Below, one piece after another: positions 25,959 through 37,200 of a stretch of DNA of 64,000 nucleotides; position 1 is the stretch's first letter; every line of letters begins with the position of its first letter. The DNA lies in contig NC_015388.1 in the NCBI RefSeq assembly GCF_000195295.1, forward strand, positions 186,001 to 250,000, written 5' to 3'. The notes beneath the pieces are model-generated. The model was given only the letters and a program-made list of their open reading frames with translations. It did not search any database and was not told the DNA's origin. Position numbers and translations under genes: made by a program. This stretch comes from Desulfobacca acetoxidans DSM 11109. GTDB taxonomy: Bacteria > Desulfobacterota > Desulfobaccia > Desulfobaccales > Desulfobaccaceae.

Positions 25959-26095
25959 GAAGCAGCTAGTATAGGCCTGTTGCAGTGATGCTGCGTTTAT
26001 CGGAATTCCAGGTGTTCAGCAAAAACGATCAAAATAACTTGAGAAGGAAAAATTTTTGCATGCGCCTCTTATAAATTAAGGTTTAAACCCGGGAT

Positions 26096-29000
26096 ATGGT
26101 GCGCCTGACATCCTGGGCGTCTGCGGTCTGCGAATTGTTTCATGCTGCGGGGGTTGGTGTGGTCGGGACCAACTTTGGCGCCAGGCTCATCGTGGGTGTG
26201 ATCCTGGCAATTATCGGAGGAGCTGCAGGCCAATCTTGGGCGGCGCCGCCATTGGCAGGGAAGCTGGTGTACCTTCAAGGACAGGTTGCCATCCGACGTG
26301 GTGGTGCCGGGGAGTGGGTCGCCGCCCAACCTGGGGAGCCCCTTTTTTCGGGGGACGCAGTCATGACCGGACCGGCGTCCCGGGCCTCACTCTTGTGCGT
26401 AGATGAGAGCCAGATTAAGCTCAATGAAAATACTATCCTCGTTCTCAAAAGAGTCGCTTCCTCCCCCCGGCTCCGCTTAATCGATGCCATTCCCAGTGCT
26501 CTGGAGAGCGTCCCCCGCAGCATTTACCAGGTTTTGCAGGGTGAGATGTGGCTGCGGAACAACAAGGAAAATTTCCGTTTTGAATTAGAAACCCCGGCAG
26601 TCACCGCCACTATTCGCGGCACCGAATTCAATCTGCGGGTCCAGCCTAATGGCGCTACCTCCGTTATCCTGCTCCAGGGAAACCTCTGTCTTACCAATTC
26701 CCAGGGAGAGGTCTGCCTGCTTCCCGGTGAAGAAGGCATCACCTTTCCCGGCCAGGCGCCGGTCAAGCGTCTTTTGGTGCAGCCCAGCGATGCAGTTCAA
26801 TGGTGTCTCTACTACCCGGGTCTGATCAGCTATCGGGATTTACCTCTATCAGATCTCCAAGACAATCTGACTTCGGGGGCAAAGCTCATGACCAGTGCCT
26901 GGGCGGCCTACGATCAGGGCCGGCTCTCCGAAGCGCAGCAGTTGGCCGAGCATGTCCTGCAGCAGGTTCCGGAGCAACCGCTGGCCTTGACTCTGCTGGG
27001 TTGGATCAATCTACAGAACCACCGGCCTCAGGAGGCTGCGGCATTATTCGAGAAGGTGAGCTCCCCGGACTGGAGGTGTCTCATCGGCCAAAGTCTAGCC
27101 CGATATCGCCGGGGAGACCCTGTCGGCGCCTATAAACTGTTTGATCAAGGCCGACGGGGGCTGCCGCCGTCGCCGTTTCTGGCGGTTATGTCGGGATATT
27201 TCACCCTGATGGTAGGTAAAGCGTCGGAAGCGCAGAGGGAGTTAGCGGCTGTAGCCAACCTACCGCCTTCCCCGGCTGTCGTATTGGCAAGATCGCTCCT
27301 TGCCCAGATCCATATCGTCCAAAATCGTAAAGATGCCGCTCTTGCCGAAGCCTGCCAGGCTCTGGCCCAGGCGCCCGGTTCCCCTTTAGCTCACCTGACC
27401 ATGGGGTTGGTAAAGATCTCGTTCTTCGACCAGACTGCCGCCAGGTTGCATTTTGAGAAGGCGTTGGCTTTAGATCCAGGTCTGGTAGACGGTTATCTTT
27501 ATCTGGCCCGGCTTTGGTTGGGTGCTGACCACCTGGCCCGGGCCTGGCAGACAGTATCCCAAGCCCTGCGCTTGGCCCCACGGGAGGGAGAGGTCCTGTC
27601 CCTGGCCGGCTTCATCCGTCTGGCCTACCGGGATTATGCCGGGGCCTGTCAATTCTTCCACCAGGCCATCGCCGCCAACCCCCGATTCGGTGAGCCCCAC
27701 CTCGGTCTGGGCATCTATTATTTCCGCCATCGGAAAAACCCGCAGGCCCTCACCGAGATGCTCACCGCTACGCTTCTCGACCCGCGGGTCTCTTCCTATC
27801 AGAGTGAGTTAGGCAAGGCCTTCTATCAAGTCCGGGCCTTTGATAAGGCCTTGGAGGTCTATGATTACGCCGCCGCTTTAGACCCCCGCGATCCCACCCC
27901 GCATCTCTACAAAGGCATTGCCCTGAGCGACCTCTACCGTCCAGGAGAGGCCATCCAGGAAATCAATCGATCCATCGCCCTCAACGATAATGCCGCTATC
28001 TTCCGCACCCGCCTGGCCTTGGACCGCGACCTGGCGGTGCGGAACTATAACCTGGCTCGGGCCTATAACCAATTGGGGCTTAATCACTGGGGCTACAGCA
28101 AGGCCGTCACCGCAGTCAAGAAAGATCCTTTAAACAGCTCCGCCCATCAGTTTTTAGGTACCTCGTACGAGGCTGAAAACCAAATCTATCCCGCTGAGGT
28201 CGAACGGCTGCTCTTCAGACTGCTGGCCCCGGCCAACCAGAATGCTTTTATCCAACTCAATTACAATGATTATACCAGCATGTTTGAAATGCCCTATATA
28301 CGAACCACCCTCCAAGCCGGGGGCGGCTGCTGGAATAATAAAAACAGTCTGCAAGAATATCTTTTCCAGGTATACGGTGGTCGCCCGGGTCTGGCCTTTT
28401 TTGGCAACGCCTTTTACAGCGAAGACGAGGGCTATCGAATTCGCAATAACGATTCCAAAGGCTACAACCTTGAGGGTGCAGTCAAATGGGAACCCACCAT
28501 CAACGCAACGCTCTTGGGGTTTGTGCAACACCGGGAGACTCTCCTGGGAGACCTATTTGATCTCAATGACTTCGGCTATCAGCCTTCCAAATATTTCCGC
28601 TACCATTGGCGCTGGCCACTGTGCGAAGCAGGTTACGTGCATCGCTTCGGCCCTCGTGCCACCCTGCTGACCTACTTCAGTCACCAGAAGTTAAATCTGC
28701 GCACCGAGGATTTCTACCCTTCCCCTCCTGACAACTATAATGTGGTGGCCGATTGGAACTGCTCCAACGCCCAGGTCCAGCAGCAGATTGCTCTGGGCAA
28801 TCATACCTTCATAGCCGGCTTTGATTATTTTTCCGGTAACCTCCACAACCGTGCCTATTATTCCTGGTTCGGAGAGATCTTGAATCAGAGTCCGCCTGAA
28901 CGGACCTGGAGTCTTTATCTGCTCGATTACTGGCGGCTGCTGCCTAACCTGATCATGGAACTGGGGGTATCGAAGGATTTTGCCAAAAATTCCCGCTATT

Positions 29001-29719
29001 GGTATAGTGAGCCTCTCTCCAATTCGCTGTGGAGTGGGCGCCTGGGACTGAATTACGAAGTTACCTCCAATCACACCCTGCGCCTGGCCCTGGAGCGCCA
29101 CCTGGATACCCATACGTTTTTCCAACCTCTATTGGCGCCGGCAGATGTAGCCAGTTTCCCGGTGTATGTTGATGCCGAGGGCGGTGACTTAATTCGACAG
29201 GCCGGTTTTGCCTGGGAGGCGCAATGGGATGCCAAGACCTTTAGTACCCTACGCCTGCAGGCCTTGCGCCAGGATAATCCCAATTATGACGAATCGGGGT
29301 ATCGCACCTGGTTTACCTGGCGTAAGTACCAGGCAACGATGCTGGTAAATCGCATCCTGAGCCCTTATTGGGGTCTGGCGCTGGGTGGGGTGTATAAGAA
29401 GAACAACTTCAATTATCCGGGGTATGATGACTTTGCCGAGGTCTATGGCTTGGCCCGTATCTCCTTCCTGCACCGCACCGGTTGGTATGGGGCCGTTGAG
29501 GTTAGGCCACTCTATCAGGATGTGATGCAACGGAGCGATAGCTTCTTTACCCTGGTGGACTTGCGTTTGGGAAAATGGTTGGCCAACAAACGCGGCCGCT
29601 GGTCTCTCGAAGTCAACAACCTCTTCGACCGCCGATTCTATTATGCCCTGGATCCCCTCCGCAATACCGATTTCTTCCCCTCGCGGCGTCTTCTCTGCAA
29701 ATTCGCCCTCTATTTTTAG
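26096..29719 (+). CDS. FecR-TPR-outer membrane beta-barrel protein
   Basis: A 1207-residue envelope protein. A long N-terminus with a hydrophobic segment ending QSWAAPP (about residue 52) is probably the signal peptide. Residues about 55-230 are a FecR-type domain: LVYLQGQVAIRR, GDAVMTGPASRASLL and TPAVTATIRGTEFNLRV. Residues about 250-690 are ten or so TPR units. The last 450 residues are beta-barrel-like with alternating aromatic strands, and the protein ends KFALYF with the terminal Phe used by the BAM machinery. The combination suggests a surface or export channel with a ligand-sensing periplasmic arm. The first convincing start is ATG 26096. Confidence 0.82.
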   Translation: MVRLTSWASAVCELFHAAGVGVVGTNFGARLIVGVILAIIGGAAGQSWAAPPLAGKLVYLQGQVAIRRGGAGEWVAAQPGEPLFSGDAVMTGPASRASLLCVDESQIKLNENTILVLKRVASSPRLRLIDAIPSALESVPRSIYQVLQGEMWLRNNKENFRFELETPAVTATIRGTEFNLRVQPNGATSVILLQGNLCLTNSQGEVCLLPGEEGITFPGQAPVKRLLVQPSDAVQWCLYYPGLISYRDLPLSDLQDNLTSGAKLMTSAWAAYDQGRLSEAQQLAEHVLQQVPEQPLALTLLGWINLQNHRPQEAAALFEKVSSPDWRCLIGQSLARYRRGDPVGAYKLFDQGRRGLPPSPFLAVMSGYFTLMVGKASEAQRELAAVANLPPSPAVVLARSLLAQIHIVQNRKDAALAEACQALAQAPGSPLAHLTMGLVKISFFDQTAARLHFEKALALDPGLVDGYLYLARLWLGADHLARAWQTVSQALRLAPREGEVLSLAGFIRLAYRDYAGACQFFHQAIAANPRFGEPHLGLGIYYFRHRKNPQALTEMLTATLLDPRVSSYQSELGKAFYQVRAFDKALEVYDYAAALDPRDPTPHLYKGIALSDLYRPGEAIQEINRSIALNDNAAIFRTRLALDRDLAVRNYNLARAYNQLGLNHWGYSKAVTAVKKDPLNSSAHQFLGTSYEAENQIYPAEVERLLFRLLAPANQNAFIQLNYNDYTSMFEMPYIRTTLQAGGGCWNNKNSLQEYLFQVYGGRPGLAFFGNAFYSEDEGYRIRNNDSKGYNLEGAVKWEPTINATLLGFVQHRETLLGDLFDLNDFGYQPSKYFRYHWRWPLCEAGYVHRFGPRATLLTYFSHQKLNLRTEDFYPSPPDNYNVVADWNCSNAQVQQQIALGNHTFIAGFDYFSGNLHNRAYYSWFGEILNQSPPERTWSLYLLDYWRLLPNLIMELGVSKDFAKNSRYWYSEPLSNSLWSGRLGLNYEVTSNHTLRLALERHLDTHTFFQPLLAPADVASFPVYVDAEGGDLIRQAGFAWEAQWDAKTFSTLRLQALRQDNPNYDESGYRTWFTWRKYQATMLVNRILSPYWGLALGGVYKKNNFNYPGYDDFAEVYGLARISFLHRTGWYGAVEVRPLYQDVMQRSDSFFTLVDLRLGKWLANKRGRWSLEVNNLFDRRFYYALDPLRNTDFFPSRRLLCKFALYF

Positions 29720-31597
<1,878 letters not shown>

Positions 31598-31633
31598 ACC
31601 TGGCCCGGAAAAGGTGGCCTCATATAAGTCATT

Positions 31634-32977
31634 GTGATGAAAACAATATTAATTATTGCCGGCTCCGACCCGAGCGCCGGGGCGGGCATCCAACAGGACC
31701 TGAAGGTTGCCACGCTGCTGGGGGCCTACGGTTTGACGGTGGTTACCGCCCTTACAGTTCAGAACACCATGGGCGTTCAGGCAGTGCAGCCCGTGGCTCC
31801 GGAGGTAGTGGCGGCGCAACTGGATTCCCTTCTGGCCGATATCAAGATTGATGCGGTCAAGGTAGGTATGCTGGCTAATCCCCGGGTCGTCAGGGCCGTC
31901 GCCGAACGACTGGGCCAGGCTAAGATCCCGCTCGTGGTTGTTGATCCGGTGCTGGCCGCCAGCGACGGGTCGCCGTTATTGGACAAAGCCGGGATCGCGG
32001 TCCTGAAAGAAGAGCTGTTGCCCCTCACCACCCTGTTGACTCCCAACCTGATCGAGGCCGGGTCTCTTGTCGGCCGGCCGCTTGCTTCTCCGGAGGACAT
32101 GGAGAGCGCCGTCCGGGAGCTTAGCTGCCTGGGGCCGGGCGCCGTGCTGGTGAAGGGCGGCCACCTGCCGGGAACGCCGGTGGATGTGCTCTGGGACGGC
32201 AGAAATTGCTATTACCTGCCGGGGGAGAGACTGCAGCAGCCCCATACCCACGGTACCGGCTGCGCCCTGGCTGCCGCCCTGGCCACGTTGTTGGCCCAGG
32301 GCCAGGCGTTGCCGGAGGCAGTGAATCAGGCCAGGGAGTTAATCGCCGAAGCTATTCGCTATGGTCTGCCGTTGGGGCAGGGAAAGGGACCTATTAATAC
32401 CTTAGCCCCTTTTGCCCGTGAGCGGGATCGCTATCGGGTGCTGCAGACCCTGGCAGGGGCGGCCGATCGCCTGCGGATGGCTGAGGTCGATCGCCTGATC
32501 CCCGAAGTGCAGAGTAATCTGGGTTACTCCACCATCTTCCCGAGAGGTCCCCAGGACGTCGCCGCCTTTCCGGGGCGTATTCTCAAGACCTCTAAAGGGG
32601 TATTTATCCCGCTGCCCTCGGCCTTTGGAGCCTCCAGACATATAGCTGCAGTTATTCTAACCGCCCAGCAGGTTTTTCCAGCCGTTCGGGCGGCCATGAA
32701 CATCCGTTTTTTTGAAGACGTGGAGAGGCTTGCCCCCCTGCTGCATCTTACGGTCGCCAGTTTCGACCGCCGCCAGGAGCCACCGGAGATTAAGGCCAGG
32801 GAAGGGGGAACCCTAACCTGGGGGGTGGCACAAGTTTTGAGGCCGGATGAGCCGCCCCCGGATCTGATCTATGACCGCGGCGACTGGGGCAAGGAGCCGA
32901 TGATCCGGGTATTGGGCACCGATCCTTTGAATGTGGTGGAGAAGGTCTTAGCGATCAATCAGGCCTGGCAAGGCTAA
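31634..32977 (+). CDS. thiDN: Bifunctional HMP/HMP-P kinase fused to thiamine-phosphate synthase domain (ThiD-ThiN)
   Basis: A 447-residue thiamine biosynthesis enzyme. Residues 1-260 are ThiD, with IIAGSDPSAGAGIQQDLK at the start, TVVTALTVQNT for substrate, VVDPVLAASDGSPLL and the C-terminal HTHGTGCALAAALA anion hole; it phosphorylates hydroxymethylpyrimidine twice. Residues about 275-447 match ThiN, the archaeal-type thiamine-phosphate synthase: VQSNLGYSTIFPRGPQDVAAFPGRI, MNIRFFEDV and YDRGDWGKEPMIRVLG. Thus the fusion can make and couple the pyrimidine moiety without ThiE. No TPP riboswitch is visible. Confidence 0.92.
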   Translation: MMKTILIIAGSDPSAGAGIQQDLKVATLLGAYGLTVVTALTVQNTMGVQAVQPVAPEVVAAQLDSLLADIKIDAVKVGMLANPRVVRAVAERLGQAKIPLVVVDPVLAASDGSPLLDKAGIAVLKEELLPLTTLLTPNLIEAGSLVGRPLASPEDMESAVRELSCLGPGAVLVKGGHLPGTPVDVLWDGRNCYYLPGERLQQPHTHGTGCALAAALATLLAQGQALPEAVNQARELIAEAIRYGLPLGQGKGPINTLAPFARERDRYRVLQTLAGAADRLRMAEVDRLIPEVQSNLGYSTIFPRGPQDVAAFPGRILKTSKGVFIPLPSAFGASRHIAAVILTAQQVFPAVRAAMNIRFFEDVERLAPLLHLTVASFDRRQEPPEIKAREGGTLTWGVAQVLRPDEPPPDLIYDRGDWGKEPMIRVLGTDPLNVVEKVLAINQAWQG

Positions 32978-33012
32978 GAGAGGGAACAGGGAAGAGGGAA
33001 GAAGCAAATGAT

Positions 33013-34257
33013 TTATTGCAGAAACACCTCTGCCGCCTTGCCTTCCTTAAAAAGCAGGGCGATTTTTTTGAGTCGGGCCAGACGCTCCGGCGCGGCCGGA
33101 TGGGAGTCCAGGAAATAAGTGTTCTCGAAGACGTTGCGTTGCGCTGCCGCTGAGACCCGTTCCCAGATAAGAATCCCCTGTTCTACGTCATAGCCAGCCT
33201 GAAAGGCGTACCAGAGGCCGTAGGCATCGGCTTCCCGTTCGTCCTGGCGGTTGTAAACGCTGAATGCGGCTCCCTGAACGACTCGCCGGATATCCTCATC
33301 CACCGGTCGATACGGGGTTTTGACCGGCCAGGGGACAAGCCGCAGGAAAAATCCCAGGACATCGCCGACAAACCCCACCGCAGCATACTGCCCCTGTTGC
33401 CGGGCCAGGTGGCCGAGGGCGTGGTGAGCCAGCTCATGCCCCAAAACAATGGCCAGCTCGTCGTCCGTGCGGCAGAGATTAAGGAATCTGCGGGTGATCA
33501 TGATACGACCCGGAGCGGCAAAGGCATTGACCTCACTGCCACTGCGGCCGGCGACGATCAGGAAGCCGTATTCCGCCGGCAGGTGCACCGGGTAAAGGGT
33601 AACCTGTTTGCGGACTCCCTGACGGTCGAGGAGGAGGGTTACCGGACCGCCCCGGTAGATGCCTTCAGCCTCTTGTCGGCCATAGCGGGCCATCAGGACC
33701 AGGTCAACGAGGACCTCCCCAGAAAGGGTATAACGGAACTGGTCTCGAAGAAAGCGGCAGAGCCGATCCCACTGTTTTACCCAGGTGGGGATGGGCATAC
33801 CATTAACGGCCAGGATGATATCGCCTTGCTTTAAAGCGGCTCCGGCATCCGGCGGCGGCGGTCGGCTGTCGTGGGGGTCGTCAAGGGTGGCGACGTCTCG
33901 GCGCAAAGGCCGGTCATGGGCCGGAGAAGGGTACCAGACATTGTCCACCACGGGATGATCGGCCTCGGTAAGCCACCAGTTGAATCCGAGGAAGGGGTAG
34001 GTGCGTCCATGAATCTGAGGCAACGTGGGCAACAACCTGAGGAAGACCCGCATGGCCCGTTCTTCGCTGTAAGTGGAATTGGGGTGGCGGGTGAGCGCCA
34101 CCAGTTGCACGGCCTCGACCTCGGGGGCCGTGGGAATGGGTCGGGTGACCTCGGCGCAGCCCATCAGGCAGAGACAGGTGGTCATACAGCTGAAAACGAT
34201 ACAAGTTAAGGTATTCACTAAAATAATCTTGCGCCTAAAATCTCCACCTGAGGCCAA
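33013..34257 (-). CDS. M48-family zinc metalloprotease, lipoprotein
   Basis: A 414-residue periplasmic protease. A signal peptide with a lipobox-like LMGC (about residues 31-34) is followed by a PDZ-like stretch (KQGDIILAVNGMPIPTW) and the M48 catalytic domain with HELAHHALGH, plus a downstream EREADAYGLWYAFQAGYD supplying the third ligand. Relatives (BepA/LoiP type) degrade misfolded outer-membrane proteins. It is the last gene of the glycosyltransferase/TPR operon and overlaps the upstream stop by 23 nt if the TTG at 34257 is used; a GTG at 34218 is an alternative. Likely role: quality control of the big outer-membrane partner. Confidence 0.85.
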   Translation of the reverse strand: MASGGDFRRKIILVNTLTCIVFSCMTTCLCLMGCAEVTRPIPTAPEVEAVQLVALTRHPNSTYSEERAMRVFLRLLPTLPQIHGRTYPFLGFNWWLTEADHPVVDNVWYPSPAHDRPLRRDVATLDDPHDSRPPPPDAGAALKQGDIILAVNGMPIPTWVKQWDRLCRFLRDQFRYTLSGEVLVDLVLMARYGRQEAEGIYRGGPVTLLLDRQGVRKQVTLYPVHLPAEYGFLIVAGRSGSEVNAFAAPGRIMITRRFLNLCRTDDELAIVLGHELAHHALGHLARQQGQYAAVGFVGDVLGFFLRLVPWPVKTPYRPVDEDIRRVVQGAAFSVYNRQDEREADAYGLWYAFQAGYDVEQGILIWERVSAAAQRNVFENTYFLDSHPAAPERLARLKKIALLFKEGKAAEVFLQ

Positions 34258-37200
34258 GAGTCAGATGGTGGAGCCAGTAGTTCGTCGCCCATTCCTTAAA
34301 ATAGAAGTAGTATAGCCCTACATACATGTTGTATAGCGGTTCCGCCTCCAGCCCCGCCAGGGTAGCCAGGGCCGGTCCCCAACGGCCGTCGTTGTCCACC
34401 ACCTGGCCGGTAGTCTGGAGGACTAAAGTGGGTAGCCGGAAAATCTGGCGATCAAAATCCAGGCTTACCCCAAGGGCATGGTAGACGTGCGGACTGAAGT
34501 ACGACTCGTGGGGCCGCCGATAAAGGGCCAGATAGTAGCTGGGGGTCAGGTCCAGGTGCATCTGCGATTCATTGACCGCCTGCCAGCGCAGTCCCTGATA
34601 CAATGAGAACCGCTGATTGTGGTCGGAGAAAAAGGCCTGCCCGGCGTTTGCCTGCCAACACAGGCCGGGATACAGTTGATGACTGAATGATAGATCAACC
34701 TGGTGCATGGTCACAAGAGGCAGGGTGTCCAGGCGGGTGACCTGTTGGTAGAGGCGGGGATAAATGGCCGGGTCCTGGTCAAAGATGTCCCGGCGGGAAT
34801 AACCGAGGCCAAGGTCGGTCTGCGGTCCTGGAGCGAGTCCCACGGACAGTCCGCCCAGGAGGCGATAGCGATCTTCTTTCGCTATGATATCCGTACTGCG
34901 CAGGACCGGCCAAAAGGGTATGGGGAGCCTGCCGAGTTGCGTCACGCTCTGCCGGAATTGTTTCCAGTAGCCCCGGCCGCTGAGTTCACCGCTCAGCTTT
35001 ACTTTGTCTCCCAAAATCAGGGGGCCAAGGGTCAGGGTGGCCTCGGCCCGCTGCCAGGAGGTGCGATTGGCGCTCTGCTGACTCAAGACCGGGTTCAGAC
35101 CCAGATTAAGATTGGCCGGTCCCGGTCCACTGGTTTTCTGTTCGCAGTAGCGGTAGCCCAGGGCCAGGTGCACCGGCAAAACCCGGCTGAGCCAGAAGCC
35201 GCTCCCCAGACGGACATCGACCCCGCGCAGCCGGTTTCGATCACCCGGCAGCCATGATACTTCCGGAATCAGGGCATACGGAAAATCCACCGGCAGGAGG
35301 GACTTGGGATAGCTCCGGCTGCCCCCTAAGACGCCGGGTTCGCGGTCATAACGGCCGAATTGCCAGGGGCGGTTGGCTTCCTCCGGACGCCTGAGACCGC
35401 GCCAGGCAACGGGTAGATGGCGTGATCCCAAGGTCGGCCGCATCTGCGCCCGGACCTGCTCCAGTTCGTTGAGCAATTCAATATCCTGGGGGTGTTCTTG
35501 CAGGGCTGCGGCAAAGTGTCGGTAGGCGCCAGCCCAGTCACCCCGAAAACGGGCCAGCCGGGCCTGGGCAGTCCGGCAGACCACAGTATCGGCCGCTTGG
35601 GCAATGGCCGCCTGGTAAGCGGTCTCGGCACCGCGGCGGTCATCCATTGCCTCCAGCACCTGACCCTTGGCCATGAGCACGGCTTCAGACATCTGCCCAT
35701 TGGCCTCCAGTTCGGTAATAGCCGCCAGGGCCTCCGGATAGGCCTTCAGCCCTCGGTAGGCTTGGAGGCGGAATAGCTGCGCCTGAGGCCAGATCGGATG
35801 ATTAGGCGCAATGCCGCTCAGAATAGCTAGGGTGCCTTCATACTGGCACCGTTGCAGATAGGTTTTGGCCATCTCCAGGGCCGTCGCCGGGTTCTGGGGC
35901 TGGTCTTCCAGGGCCTTCAGGACACGGCCGGCGTCATTCACCGCCATCAAGGCCTGCAGGCGCAGAGTGGCCAGACGCTGGTCCTGGGGCCGCAGCTTAA
36001 GGGCCGCTTCGAAATATTGCACCGCGGTGCGCCGGTCACCCAACTCGGAAGCCAGACTGCCAAGAAAGATCAGATCGCCGGGGGCGCAAGCGGGGTAGCG
36101 TTCCTGCCGATCTTTGAGGGCCTGCAGGGTATACTGGAGTTTGCCGCCCTGGCGTCCCAAGCTGCTGTTGAAATATCCTACGGCGGCGATATATTCCGGC
36201 GATTGGCTCCGGATGCCGGGCAGGCGGGCCGTCAAGGTCCGGAGGTCGTCAAGATGGCTGAGGCGGGGCAACAGGTATTCCAGCAGCAGGAGCGAGGCCT
36301 GATAGGTGCGCCGTTGGGATGGCAAGGTATGGCGGCGATTGTACAGGTTGTCTACACATAAATCTACGGCAACGCGGATGACCTCCTGCTCCTGCTCCAG
36401 ATTCTGATGATGGCAGAGGGCCCGAGCGATCAACACTCTGGTTTCCGGGGGAAGATTTTGCCCGCTGCCTTCTTCCCGCAGCCGCCGCCGGGCGGCCGTC
36501 CAGGTTCGGGGTGGCAGGGATAGGCTGCGGAGTTGGGTCAGATAGAGGCGCCAAGCCAGGCGCTGGGCTTCGGGCCAGTTCCGGTCGGCCAGGGCGGCCT
36601 CGAGGGATAGACTTAGAACGTCTACACCCGCCTCTGCCGCACCGGCTGTTTCGGAAGCTGCACTGGGACGGGTTGTCCGGAAAGGTGGTCTACCTTTCGG
36701 GTTCAGAGGCTCAATCCGGGAACCGCTTTTGACCTCGGAGACTTGTCCTGCCCAGTGCTCCGCTTGGCGTTCCTGATCGGAAGAATTTTCTTCCGGTGCT
36801 CTCTCCCCATCCTTTGAAGGGAGCAAGTCTGGGGAAGAGGTGAACTTGGAGGAGGTGGTTTTCCATGGATCGGAGCTCGCCATACCTGAGTCGCGGACCT
36901 TCTTTTCCGGGGGCAGGCGGCGCAGAATTCCGGCGGCTTCGCTCCCTCGCTGCAGATAGATGAGCGTGCGGGCTTTTTCCAATTGCGCCACCCGGTCATG
37001 TGGTGCCTGGAGCAGATATCTCTCCAGGCAGTCCAGGGCCGGCTCCAAGGCCCCCAGCCAGAGAAAGAGGCGGCCCTGTTCCCGCAGGAGTTCTGAACTT
37101 AGACCATCGGCCGAAACCTGCTGCAGTGCAGCTTCAGCCGCGGCCCAGTGGGCCGCCGCCCGCCGCCGCTGGGCCGGGTCCGCGGAGTAGCTCGAGTCTT

